In this document: positions 24,599-31,725 of the stretch, piece by piece
Position numbering within the stretch: position 1 is the stretch's first letter
Layout: each line of letters begins with the position of its first letter
NCBI RefSeq assembly: GCF_014357575.1
Contig: NZ_JACONW010000062.1
Location: 1 to 32,375, forward strand
DNA length: 32,375 nucleotides
Source: Pseudomonas folii
Lineage (GTDB): Bacteria; Pseudomonadota; Gammaproteobacteria; Pseudomonadales; Pseudomonadaceae
Direction: 5' to 3'
Made by a program: the position numbers and the translations under genes
Notes under the pieces: generated by a model
What the model was told of the DNA's origin: nothing
Seen by the model: only the letters and a program-made list of their open reading frames with translations
Database searches by the model: none

Positions 24599-25291
24599 TC
24601 AATCCTGCGGCAATCGCCACTCAATCGGCGCCATACCGTTTTGCTCAAGATACTTGTTCGCCCGGCTGAAGTGCCCGCAACCCAGGAAACCTTTATAGGC
24701 CGACAGCGGTGACGGGTGAACCGAGGTCAGTACCAGATGTTTGGTGGCATCCACCAGTTTCTGTTTGCTCTGGGCATGGGCGCCCCACAGCATGAACACC
24801 AGATGCGGCTGCTGAGCACTGACCGTTTCGATGACTTTATCGGTGAAATGCTGCCAGCCTTTACCCGCGTGGGACGCTGCATTGGCGCGCTCCACGGTCA
24901 GCGTGGTATTGAGCATCAACACCCCTTGATCAGCCCAGGATTGCAGGTGACCGTGGCGAGGCATATCAATGTTCAGGTCGCGCTTGAGCTCTTTATAGAT
25001 GTTGACCAGCGACGGTGGAGCAGGCACGCCTGGCTGAACCGAGAAGCACAGTCCGTGCGCCTGACCCGGACCGTGGTAAGGATCCTGCCCCAGAATCACT
25101 ACCTTGACCTTGTCCAGCGGCGTTGAATTCAGCGCGTTGAAAATCAGCGGACCCGGCGGGTAGATTTCCTTGCCTGCTGCATGCTCCTGGCGCAGGAACT
25201 CGCGCAACTGGCCCATGTAAGGCTTCTCGAATTCCTCACGCAGTGCCTGCTTCCAGCTGGGTTCAAGTTTGATACGGTCATCGCTTGTCAT
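24599..25291 (-). CDS. ung: Uracil-DNA glycosylase
   Basis: Ung removes uracil from DNA in base excision repair. The 230-residue protein has the family 1 motifs: the catalytic aspartate in GQDPYHGPGQAHGLCFS (D70), the uracil-binding LMLNTTLTVE, and the late HPSPLSAYKGF with its catalytic histidine (H192). The ATG at 25291 with AGGG upstream is preferred to an in-frame ATG two codons earlier. It is a single gene between two short gaps. Confidence 0.96.
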   Translation of the reverse strand: MTSDDRIKLEPSWKQALREEFEKPYMGQLREFLRQEHAAGKEIYPPGPLIFNALNSTPLDKVKVVILGQDPYHGPGQAHGLCFSVQPGVPAPPSLVNIYKELKRDLNIDMPRHGHLQSWADQGVLMLNTTLTVERANAASHAGKGWQHFTDKVIETVSAQQPHLVFMLWGAHAQSKQKLVDATKHLVLTSVHPSPLSAYKGFLGCGHFSRANKYLEQNGMAPIEWRLPQD

Positions 25292-25454
25292 GGTCATACC
25301 CTGAAATCAATGCGCGGACACTAGGAAAGCTGGCCGCCAATGTCAATCAGCGCGTCGCGCCCTGCCCTTTCCTACACTGAACCTCATGCAACTTAACCCG
25401 ATGCAGGACTATCACACCTGTGTTGGATACACGCATTGCCCTCGAGAGGTCACG

Positions 25455-26567
25455 ATGAATCTGCAATTTGAAGAATTTCCGGCTCAGGATGGCGCACGCA
25501 TCGGCATCGCCACCCTGGACGCCGAACAATCACTGAATGCGCTGTCATTGCCCATGATCCTCGCCCTGCAGGATCAGCTTGATAGCTGGGCCAGTGACGA
25601 AAAAGTCGTCTGTGTGATGCTGCGTGGCAATGGCGCGAAAGCCTTTTGTGCCGGGGGCGACGTGCGCTCGCTGGTGGATCAGTGTCGTGAACATCCAGGC
25701 GAAGTCCCACCGCTGGCCGCCAGTTTCTTCGCGGCCGAGTATCGGCTCGATTACAGCCTGCACACTTTTCCAAAACCCTTGATTTGCTGGGGCCACGGCT
25801 ATGTGCTCGGCGGCGGCATGGGCCTGTTACAGGGAGCAAGTACCCGCATCGTGACGCCGAGCAGTCGGCTCGCAATGCCGGAAATCAGCATCGGGCTGTT
25901 TCCAGACGTCGGCGCCAGTTGGTTCCTGTCGCGTCTGCCCGGCAAGCTCGGCCTGTTCCTCGGTCTGACCGGCGCTCACATCAATGCTCACGACGCGCTC
26001 GATCTGGATCTGGCCGATCGCTTCATGCTGGATGAGCAACAGGAGGATTTGATCGGAGGCCTGCAGCAACTGAACTGGCAGGAGCAAACGTCAGTCCAGC
26101 TCAATAGCCTGCTCAAGGCCCTGCAACATGAAGCCCTTAGCCAATTGCCTGAAGCGCAATGGCTGCCACGCCGGGCGCAGATCGACGAGTTGCTCGACGT
26201 CGGCAACCTGCCCTGCGCATGGACTGCACTCAGCCATTTACAGCACAGCGACGATGCACAATTAGCTCGCGCCGCAAAAAACCTGACCCACGGCTGCCCG
26301 CTCACTGCACACCTCGTCTGGGAACAAATCCAGCGCGCCCGCCACATGTCGCTGGCTGAAGTTCTGCAAATGGAATACGCCATCAGCCTCAATTGTTGCC
26401 GCCATCCGGAGTTCAGCGAGGGCGTGCGTGCGCGGCTGATCGACAAGGACAACACGCCCCACTGGCACTGGCAGGACGTCGCGACGATTCCGCTGGCGGT
26501 GATCGATGCGCACTTCAGCAAGGCGTGGGAAGGACGACATCCGTTGGCGGATTTGTCGGCATATTGA
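25455..26567 (+). CDS. 3-hydroxyisobutyryl-CoA hydrolase-like enzyme (ECH_2 family)
   Basis: The 370-residue protein belongs to the enoyl-CoA hydratase/isomerase superfamily. Its length and C-terminal half fit the 3-hydroxyisobutyryl-CoA hydrolase branch (valine catabolism). Motifs are the oxyanion-hole AFCAGGDVRSLV near residues 63-74, GHGYVLGGGMGLLQGA near 114-129, and PEISIGLFPDVGASWFLSRLPG. The glutamate (E143) and aspartate (D151) correspond to the acidic residues of the hydrolase. The C-terminal domain ends in RARLIDKDNTPHWHWQD. GAGGT precedes the ATG. No other valine genes are nearby, so the physiological substrate is inferred, and an enoyl-CoA hydratase annotation is also common. Confidence 0.82.
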   Translation: MNLQFEEFPAQDGARIGIATLDAEQSLNALSLPMILALQDQLDSWASDEKVVCVMLRGNGAKAFCAGGDVRSLVDQCREHPGEVPPLAASFFAAEYRLDYSLHTFPKPLICWGHGYVLGGGMGLLQGASTRIVTPSSRLAMPEISIGLFPDVGASWFLSRLPGKLGLFLGLTGAHINAHDALDLDLADRFMLDEQQEDLIGGLQQLNWQEQTSVQLNSLLKALQHEALSQLPEAQWLPRRAQIDELLDVGNLPCAWTALSHLQHSDDAQLARAAKNLTHGCPLTAHLVWEQIQRARHMSLAEVLQMEYAISLNCCRHPEFSEGVRARLIDKDNTPHWHWQDVATIPLAVIDAHFSKAWEGRHPLADLSAY

Positions 26568-26601
26568 ATTTTTTGCTCGACATCACCGGGCCAAGCTCCG
26601 T

Positions 26602-26637
26602 TTGACCTCTTTTCCGCGCGCGACTAGAATCAGTCGC
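26602..26637 (+). promoter_or_regulatory. hicAB promoter with overlapping palindrome
   Basis: TTGACC (26602-26607) and TAGAAT (26625-26630) are separated by 17 bp, close to the sigma-70 consensus. The palindrome GCGACTAGAATCAGTCGC (26620-26637) has 6-bp arms and covers the -10. HicB-type antitoxins bind such operators to repress their own operon. GGAGG lies just before hicA. Confidence 0.7.
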
Positions 26638-26653
26638 ACGGAATGGAGGCTGG

Positions 26654-26905
26654 ATGTCCAAGCAAGAAAAGCTGCTCGCCAAGCTACTGAACAGGCAATC
26701 GGGATTTAGCTGGCCAGAACTGGTCGCGCTGTTGAAAGGTTTCGGCTACAAGCAAATCGAGGGTGATGGCAGCCGCGTCAAATTTGATAACGGCAATGCT
26801 CAAGCGATGATAAACCTGCATCGCCCCCATCCAGGCAATGAGATAAAGGCATACGTTAAACGACAGGTTATCGAGCATCTGAAAGCGGGAGGTCTGATTT
26901 CATGA
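26654..26905 (+). CDS. hicA: HicA-type mRNA interferase toxin
   Basis: HicA toxins are small double-stranded-RNA-binding-fold proteins that cleave mRNA when not bound by HicB. This 83-residue protein has the family layout: an N-terminal helix (SKQEKLLAKLLN), FSWPELVALLKGFGYKQIEGDGSRVKF, and INLHRPHPGNEIKAYVKRQVIEHL. It belongs to the subtype in which the usual GSH motif reads GSR and a HRPHPG motif is conserved, so the catalytic histidine may be in HRPH. It is followed by hicB with a 4-bp overlap. The identification from the gene pair is strong; activity is not known. Confidence 0.85.
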   Translation: MSKQEKLLAKLLNRQSGFSWPELVALLKGFGYKQIEGDGSRVKFDNGNAQAMINLHRPHPGNEIKAYVKRQVIEHLKAGGLIS

Positions 26906-27243
26906 GTACGCTGTTACAGCACCGGGGCTATTACGGTTCAATTGAAGCCAGCCCTGAAGATAACTGCCTGTTCGGAAAACTTCAGTTCATACGCGCACTG
27001 GTGAACTATGAAGGCGAAACCGTGGCGGAGCTATCTCAATCCTTTCGTAACGCGGTAGATGACTATCTGGATACTTGCTCAACTCTCGGGCAAGACCCGG
27101 AATTGCCCTGCAAAGGCTCGTTCAATGTCAGGGTCGGGCATGACCTGCATTTGGCAGCCAGCGTTGCCGCGACCCGCGATAAAATTTCACTTAATGACCT
27201 GACACGTAAAGCGCTTCGAGAATATCTTAGTCACCATGCGTGA
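26902..27243 (+). CDS. hicB: HicB-type antitoxin
   Basis: HicB neutralises HicA and represses the operon. The 113-residue protein has the partial RNase H-like N-terminal domain (YYGSIEASPEDNCLFGKLQFIRALVNYEGETVAELSQSF, then DDYLDTC) and a C-terminal ribbon-helix-helix module (ATRDKISLNDLTRKALREYL), which would bind DNA. The start overlaps the hicA stop in ATGA. Together the two genes have a promoter with a palindromic operator upstream and a hairpin terminator downstream, so the module is a complete compact unit. Confidence 0.9.
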   Translation: MSTLLQHRGYYGSIEASPEDNCLFGKLQFIRALVNYEGETVAELSQSFRNAVDDYLDTCSTLGQDPELPCKGSFNVRVGHDLHLAASVAATRDKISLNDLTRKALREYLSHHA

Positions 27244-27308
27244 CTATAAAGCTGCAGGTTGATAAACGTGATGAGCAGATAGTCCGAAGGTACATATCAG
27301 ACAGAAAA

Positions 27309-27335
27309 ACGGCGCCCCAATGGAGCGCCGTTTTT
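27309..27335. terminator. Bidirectional terminator between hicB and the lipoprotein gene
   Basis: The stem ACGGCGC (27309-27315) pairs with GCGCCGT (27325-27331) and is followed by a T run on the plus strand and preceded by AAAA, so it can work on both strands. It ends the hicAB transcript and that of the convergent lipoprotein gene. Confidence 0.85.
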
Positions 27336-27342
27336 GATTCAC

Positions 27343-27843
27343 CTACCGATGCCCGCCACGACCATCGCCACCGCGACCGCCTCGACCGTCACCTCGTCCA
27401 CCGCCCCTGCCGGGACCGCCGTGGCCTCTGCCATCTCCATGACCATCCCCCCACGAAGGGCCGGGCCGACCTGGACTGCCACGAAAATCATTACGCGGCG
27501 GATGGCGATAACCGGGGTTGCCGCGATAACGGTTGTCCCCCCATCCGTAGCCGGGTGGACGGCCTGGCTGGTAATAACGTGGCACCGGAGGCGGTGCGTA
27601 GTAGCGCACAGGTGGAGGTGAGTAATAACGCACCTGTGGCACTGAATAGTAGCGAGGCTGAGGCGCTACATAAATGCGCTGCTCCTGATAGTAATTGGAG
27701 CTGTAGCCATTGTCGTAGGAGTAAACACTGGTTCCGTAAGTGGTCGGCAACTCCGTCACCCGGGAGGAATAGTAGCCTGAGTCGGTGTAGCAACCTGCAA
27801 AACTCAGGGCCAGCAAAACGATGAGCAAGGTTCGTCGATACAT
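27343..27843 (-). CDS. Tyr/Pro/Gly-rich lipoprotein of unknown function
   Basis: This 166-residue protein starts at 27843 with AGGAGG upstream. It has a lipoprotein signal (MYRRTLLIVLLALSFAGC), with the lipidated Cys in FAGC. The mature part has three zones: a Ser/Tyr-rich head, a middle with a tandem RYYxxPPPV-like repeat (RYYSVPQV, RYYSPPPV, RYYAPPPV, RYYQPGRPP), and a strongly basic Gly/Arg/Asp tail (GDGRGHGGPGRGGGRGDGR). Such composition suggests an unstructured surface-exposed protein, but I do not recognise the family and no function can be assigned. The gene is isolated and convergent with hicAB. Confidence 0.7.
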   Translation of the reverse strand: MYRRTLLIVLLALSFAGCYTDSGYYSSRVTELPTTYGTSVYSYDNGYSSNYYQEQRIYVAPQPRYYSVPQVRYYSPPPVRYYAPPPVPRYYQPGRPPGYGWGDNRYRGNPGYRHPPRNDFRGSPGRPGPSWGDGHGDGRGHGGPGRGGGRGDGRGGRGGDGRGGHR

Positions 27844-27985
27844 GGCGGCCTCCTGGACCGCAGTAGGGCACACACCAGCGACGCTGGTCGGCGTCTATCA
27901 AGCTGCAACAGACGAAAATAAGACATTAAAAAGGCCCTCCAGTGCCCTTATCCGCCTGTCACCTGACGAACTGCCGCTCCATCGC

Positions 27986-28001
27986 GGTGCGCCTGCGCAC
28001 C
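27986..28001. repeat. Palindrome GGTGCGC-CT-GCGCACC upstream of the guanidine operon
   Basis: Two perfect 7-bp arms around 2 bp lie about 90 bp upstream of the proposed sigma-54 promoter at 28077-28092. It resembles a regulator binding site or a small hairpin. The order of the half-sites is the opposite of the usual GCACC...GGTGC seen in NtrC sites, so the regulator is unknown. Confidence 0.4.
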
Positions 28002-28076
28002 ATGTCGCGGCAAAAACAAGCGCCTGTTGAACCAGGAATTTCGCTGTCAGCCACGGTGTGCGGGCTTCCCCGTGAC

Positions 28077-28092
28077 TTGGCACAACTCTCGC
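28077..28092 (+). promoter_or_regulatory. Candidate sigma-54 promoter
   Basis: TTGGCACAACTCTCGC has the invariant GG and GC dinucleotides exactly 10 bp apart and the TGGCAC half of the consensus. The expected start near 28104 would give about 45 nt of leader before the guanidine riboswitch. A second GGCAC...TTGC at 28129-28143 has 11 bp between GG and GC and would start inside the riboswitch, so the first is favoured. Confidence 0.5.
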
Positions 28093-28147
28093 TTACCAAA
28101 CCGTGTGCAGGAGTCAACTCAGGTTCGCGGCACCACAATTTGCAATA

Positions 28148-28245
28148 GCTGACTAGGGTTCCGGCTCGCCTTTGGCGAGTGGCTGGTCCGAGAGTTGGCG
28201 ACCTCCAGTAGAGGTTACACGGCGGGATAAAAGCCCGGGAGACAG
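28148..28245 (+). ncRNA. Guanidine-I riboswitch (ykkC class aptamer)
   Basis: The leader holds the conserved blocks of this class in order: CTAGGGTTCCG (28153-28163), GGCTGGTCCGAGAG (28181-28194), ACACGGCGGGATAAAAGCCC (28217-28236) and GGGAGA. Between them are a hairpin with arms CTCGCC and GGCGAG, and a hairpin with arms ACCTC and GAGGT. The class binds guanidinium and activates guanidine export or degradation genes. Here it precedes an ABC transporter and two DUF1989 proteins, the degradation type. A separate 6-bp perfect hairpin (28246-28260) follows the aptamer. Confidence 0.93.
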
Positions 28246-28287
28246 GACACCAGTGGTGTCGCGTTGCTCCTGATCGCCTTTCTTTCG

Positions 28288-28298
28288 CTACTGGAGGT
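28288..28298 (+). promoter_or_regulatory. Riboswitch-complementary ribosome binding site
   Basis: CTACTGGAGGT at 28288-28298 contains the GGAGG ribosome binding site of the binding-protein gene. It is the exact reverse complement of ACCTCCAGTAG at 28201-28211 within the aptamer. Pairing would mask the site and would compete with the aptamer hairpin 28201-28215. No run of T suitable for an intrinsic terminator lies between aptamer and start codon, which favours translational control. Confidence 0.65.
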
Positions 28299-28304
28299 AA
28301 ACAC

Positions 28305-29375
28305 ATGCAAAAGTCCCGTCTATTAGGTCTGCTCACCGCAGGCCTCATCGCTGCATCGATCCTCTCCCCGGCGAACGCCGCCGTTAAAAAAGAATTCAAC
28401 GTTTGCTGGACGATTTATGCCGGCTGGATGCCCTGGGAATACGCAGGCACCCAAGGCATCGTCGATAAATGGGCGAAAAAGTACGACATCAAAATCGATG
28501 TCACTCAGCTCAACGATTACGTCGAATCCATCAACCAATACACCGCTGGCCAGTTCGATGGCTGCACCATGACCAACATGGACGCACTGACCATCCCGGC
28601 CGCGGGCGGCGTGGAAAGCACCGCACTGGTGGTCAGCGACTTCTCCAACGGTAACGACGGCATCGTGATCAAGGGCGCTGGCAAGAAAGTCGCCGACCTC
28701 AAAGGCATGGACGTCAATCTGGTAGAGCTCTCCGTTTCCCACTACCTGTTGGCCCGCGCGCTGGACAGCGTCGATCTTGCAGAAAAGGACCTGAAAGTCG
28801 TTAACACGTCCGACGCGGATATCTCTGCGGCTTTCAACACCGATGACGTGCAAGCTGTCACCACCTGGAACCCGATGCTGGCGGATATCAAGGCCAAGCC
28901 CGGCGTCACCGAAGTGTTCAACTCCAGCCAGATCCCTGGCGAAATCATGGACATGATGGTGGTCAACACCCAGACCCTGAAAGATAACCCGGCACTGGGC
29001 AAGGCCCTGACCGGCGCATGGTTTGAAGTGGTCGCCCTGATGAACGCGAAAAACGCCCAAAGCAAAGCTGCTCTTGAGCACATGGCCAAAGCATCGGGTA
29101 CCGATCTGGCCGGGTTCCAGGCGCAACTGGACACAACCAAACTGTTCGCAACCCCCAAGGAAGCGCTTGAGTTCGCGACCAGCAAACAACTGCCGGACAC
29201 CATGCGCAAAGTCGCCAACTTCTCCTTCGAACATGGCCTGCTGGGTGAGGGTGCCAAAGACTCCAGCGCAGTGGGCATGACCTTCGCCAATGGCGTGACC
29301 TCCGGTGACAAGGCCAACCAGAAGCTGCACTTCGATCCGACTTACGTGCAGATGGCTGCCGACGGCAAGTTGTAA
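28305..29375 (+). CDS. ABC transporter substrate-binding protein (NitT/TauT-like), probable guanidine-linked
   Basis: This 356-residue periplasmic binding protein has a cleavable signal peptide (MQKSRLLGLLTAGLIAASILSPANA, cut before AVKKEF) and a two-domain binding fold. Recognisable stretches are the mature N-terminal FNVCWTIYAGWMPWEYA, FDGCTMTNMDALTIPAAGG and VTTWNPMLADI, as in the putative urea ABC binding proteins located next to urea/guanidine carboxylase genes. It is the first gene after the guanidine-I riboswitch, so it probably captures guanidine or a related compound. Ligand specificity is inferred from context, not seen in residues. The start has GGAGG 6 nt upstream. Confidence 0.87.
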   Translation: MQKSRLLGLLTAGLIAASILSPANAAVKKEFNVCWTIYAGWMPWEYAGTQGIVDKWAKKYDIKIDVTQLNDYVESINQYTAGQFDGCTMTNMDALTIPAAGGVESTALVVSDFSNGNDGIVIKGAGKKVADLKGMDVNLVELSVSHYLLARALDSVDLAEKDLKVVNTSDADISAAFNTDDVQAVTTWNPMLADIKAKPGVTEVFNSSQIPGEIMDMMVVNTQTLKDNPALGKALTGAWFEVVALMNAKNAQSKAALEHMAKASGTDLAGFQAQLDTTKLFATPKEALEFATSKQLPDTMRKVANFSFEHGLLGEGAKDSSAVGMTFANGVTSGDKANQKLHFDPTYVQMAADGKL

Positions 29376-29402
29376 TCCGGGTCCCGCTGAAAGGTCATTG
29401 CC

Positions 29403-30218
29403 ATGCGCTTGATAAATCGCCGCCCGGATCGCGCCAGCCGTCTGATTCTGGTACTCCTGCCGTTTGCCTTGCTGCTGTTCGCCTATTTCACGGGCTCGGC
29501 AACACGGCTGACGGAAAACCCCAACGACAAGCTGCTGCCCAGCGCGGTACAGATGGCCGACGCGGTAAAACGCATGGCCTTCACCGAGGACCAACGCAGC
29601 GGCGGCTATCTGCTGTGGCAGGACACCGGTTCCAGTCTGCAACGTTTGGGGATCGGCTTGGGTATCAGCGCGTTGCTGGGCCTGTGTCTGGGCATTGCCT
29701 CGGGGATCCTGCCGTTATTCGGCGCGCCGTTATCGCCTCTGCTGACGGTGCTGTCGATGGTGCCGCCGCTGGCGATTCTGCCGATCCTGTTCATTGTCTT
29801 CGGGTTGGGCGAGCTGTCGAAAGTGATGCTGATCGTGATCGGTATCACGCCGATTCTGGCGCGAGACCTTGAACAGCGCGCCCGGGAAATCCCCGTCGAA
29901 CTATTGATCAAGGCGCAAACCCTGGGCGCCTCCACCTGGACGCTGATCCTGCGGGTGATCCTGCCGCAATTGCTGCCACGTCTGCTGATTGCTCTGCGAC
30001 TGGTGCTGGGCTCGGCGTGGCTGTTCCTGATCGCTGCCGAAGCCATCGCTTCCACCGATGGCCTGGGCTATCGAATCTTCCTGGTGCGGCGTTACCTGGC
30101 CATGGATGTGATTCTGCCTTACGTGATCTGGATCACCCTGCTGGCCTGGTTGATGGACTGGGGCCTCAAGGCGCTGACCCGTAAAGCTTTTCCCTGGTAT
30201 GAGGGGGCGCGCGGATGA
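29403..30218 (+). CDS. ABC transporter permease
   Basis: This 271-residue inner membrane protein has about six helices: residues 14-30, 82-103, 110-135, 136-152, 190-215 and 235-253. The cytoplasmic EAA-type coupling loop is IKAQTLGASTWTLILRVILPQLLPRLL, residues about 168-195. It forms the channel with the ATPase encoded next. It starts 27 bp after the binding protein gene, and its stop overlaps the ATPase start by 4 bp (ATGA). It is NitT/TauT-like by overall type, and its substrate follows the riboswitch context. Confidence 0.9.
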   Translation: MRLINRRPDRASRLILVLLPFALLLFAYFTGSATRLTENPNDKLLPSAVQMADAVKRMAFTEDQRSGGYLLWQDTGSSLQRLGIGLGISALLGLCLGIASGILPLFGAPLSPLLTVLSMVPPLAILPILFIVFGLGELSKVMLIVIGITPILARDLEQRAREIPVELLIKAQTLGASTWTLILRVILPQLLPRLLIALRLVLGSAWLFLIAAEAIASTDGLGYRIFLVRRYLAMDVILPYVIWITLLAWLMDWGLKALTRKAFPWYEGARG

Positions 30219-30979
30219 GCTTCATTTCAGTCAATAACGTCTGGCAGCAGTACGACGATCTGGTGGTGCTCGAAGGCCTGAACCTGAGCGTCGCTGAAGG
30301 TGAGTTCTGCACCCTGGTGGGCGCTTCGGGCTGCGGCAAGTCAACCTTTCTGCGCCTGTTGCTGGGTCAGGAAGTCGCCAGTAAAGGCAGCATCACCCTG
30401 GACGGCAAGGCACTGGCGAGCGAGCCGGATGCCAGTCGCGGCGTGGTGTTCCAGCGCTACTCGGTGTTCCCGCATCTTTCCGTTCTGGACAACGTCGCGT
30501 TGGGCCTCGAATTACCGCGCTCGGCACTGCTAGGTCGGTTGTTTGGCACCGCCAAGCGCGAAGCTCGGGAACAGGCTGCACAACTGCTGCAAAAAGTCGG
30601 CCTCGGTCACGCGCTGGATAAATACCCCGCGCAGCTGTCTGGCGGCATGCAACAGCGTCTGGCCATCGCTCAGGCGCTGATCATGAAACCTAGAGTATTG
30701 CTGCTCGACGAGCCGTTTGGTGCCCTCGACCCCGGCATTCGCAAAGACATGCACGCCTTGTTGCTGGAGCTGTGGCGCGAGACCCAACTGACCGTGTTCA
30801 TGGTCACTCACGACCTGTCCGAAGGCTTCAACCTCGGCACTCGGCTGTTGGTCTTCGACAAAGTGCGCATCGACCCACACGCCCCCGGCGCTTATGGCGC
30901 GCGCATCACTTACGACATCCCTCTGAACAGCGACCGCCGCGCCGCACGCGCCGCGCTTGATTCGCTGCAACAGGCTTAA
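30215..30979 (+). CDS. ABC transporter ATP-binding protein
   Basis: The 254-residue ATPase energises the permease. All motifs are present: Walker A GASGCGKST (36-44), Q-loop Gln near 80, signature LSGGMQQ (141-147), Walker B VLLLDEPFGALD (161-172) and switch His199 in VTHD. It resembles the nitrate/sulfonate/taurine group. It overlaps the permease by 4 bp and is followed 12 bp later by the first DUF1989 gene, so transport and catabolism are encoded on one transcript. Confidence 0.93.
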   Translation: MSFISVNNVWQQYDDLVVLEGLNLSVAEGEFCTLVGASGCGKSTFLRLLLGQEVASKGSITLDGKALASEPDASRGVVFQRYSVFPHLSVLDNVALGLELPRSALLGRLFGTAKREAREQAAQLLQKVGLGHALDKYPAQLSGGMQQRLAIAQALIMKPRVLLLDEPFGALDPGIRKDMHALLLELWRETQLTVFMVTHDLSEGFNLGTRLLVFDKVRIDPHAPGAYGARITYDIPLNSDRRAARAALDSLQQA

Positions 30980-30991
30980 AGGATTCTACTC

Positions 30992-31714
30992 ATGACAACC
31001 CACACATTATTCCCGGTATTTGCTGAAGAACTGCTGCCCGGTGGCGGCCATCGTTCGTTCATCCTCAAGCGTGGTGAACTGCTGCGCCTCACCGACTTGA
31101 ACGGCAACGCCAACGTCAGCCTGACGATGCTCAACGCCCACGAAAAAACCGAGCGCCTGAACCTGCCCGACAGCCTCAAATGCCAACACACCGCCAAGCT
31201 TACCAGCGGTCACTGTCTGTATTCGGACATGGGCCGTGTACTGACTGCGATTACGGCTGACACCTGCGGCTGGAGCGACAGCATCGGCGGCGTGCTCTGT
31301 GCAGACGAAGTCGCGGAAAAATACGGCCAGGGCCGCTATCAGGAACTGCGCAACGGCTTCTTCCGCAACGGCGTCGACAACCTGCTGGTCGAGCTGGGCA
31401 AATGGGGACTGGGGTTGTCCGACCTGCTGATGACCTTGAACCTGTTCAGCCGCGTCAGCGTTGACGACGCTGGCAAGCTGCACTTCGTACCGAACAACTC
31501 CAAAGCGGGTGACTACATCGAGCTGTATGCGCCGATGGACACGCTGGTGGTCCTTACGGCCCTGCAACACCCCATGGACCCCAACCCGGAATACGCGCCG
31601 CAGCCACTCCAGCTGAGCTGGATGAGAGCCGACGCCAGCGTCGCCGAGCACTGCCGCACGTCCCGCCCGGAAAACGAGCGCGGTTTCATCAACACCGACC
31701 GCCTGTTCGCCTGA
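30992..31714 (+). CDS. DUF1989 urea-carboxylase-associated protein, probable carboxyguanidine deiminase subunit (longer one)
   Basis: This 240-residue protein belongs to the DUF1989 family, known next to urea carboxylase as associated proteins. In guanidine-riboswitch operons the two members form the heteromeric carboxyguanidine deiminase (CgdAB), which converts carboxyguanidine to allophanate. The core is visible as SGHCLYSDMGRVLTAITADTCGWSDSIGGVLC, residues 72-103, including DTCG (C92) and C103. Unlike its neighbour it lacks the C-terminal NCPQ/NPC cysteine motif and reads HPMDPNPEY there. Its length suits the longer associated-protein subfamily. Which subunit is CgdA and which CgdB is left open. 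Confidence 0.85.
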   Translation: MTTHTLFPVFAEELLPGGGHRSFILKRGELLRLTDLNGNANVSLTMLNAHEKTERLNLPDSLKCQHTAKLTSGHCLYSDMGRVLTAITADTCGWSDSIGGVLCADEVAEKYGQGRYQELRNGFFRNGVDNLLVELGKWGLGLSDLLMTLNLFSRVSVDDAGKLHFVPNNSKAGDYIELYAPMDTLVVLTALQHPMDPNPEYAPQPLQLSWMRADASVAEHCRTSRPENERGFINTDRLFA

Positions 31715-31725
31715 GGAGCTCTGTC

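Noticed and set aside
26602..27335. hicAB as a recent insertion with target duplication
   Set aside because: The module is compact and may be mobile, but no flanking direct repeats or integrase were seen.
27240..27824. 194-codon plus-strand frame after hicB
   Set aside because: It is antisense to the lipoprotein gene, reads through a bidirectional terminator, and has a composition made by the complement of Gly/Arg repeats.
28129..28143. Second sigma-54-like site GGCAC...TTGC
   Set aside because: GG and GC are 11 bp apart instead of 10, and the start would fall inside the riboswitch and destroy it.
28246..28260. GACACC-AGT-GGTGTC hairpin as riboswitch terminator
   Set aside because: It is only 6 bp and no T run follows, so intrinsic termination is unlikely. 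The masked ribosome binding site is a better explanation of control.
28323..29642. 439-codon open frame opposite the ABC binding-protein gene
   Set aside because: Same reasoning: an antisense shadow of a clear gene, with no motif or ribosome binding site of note.
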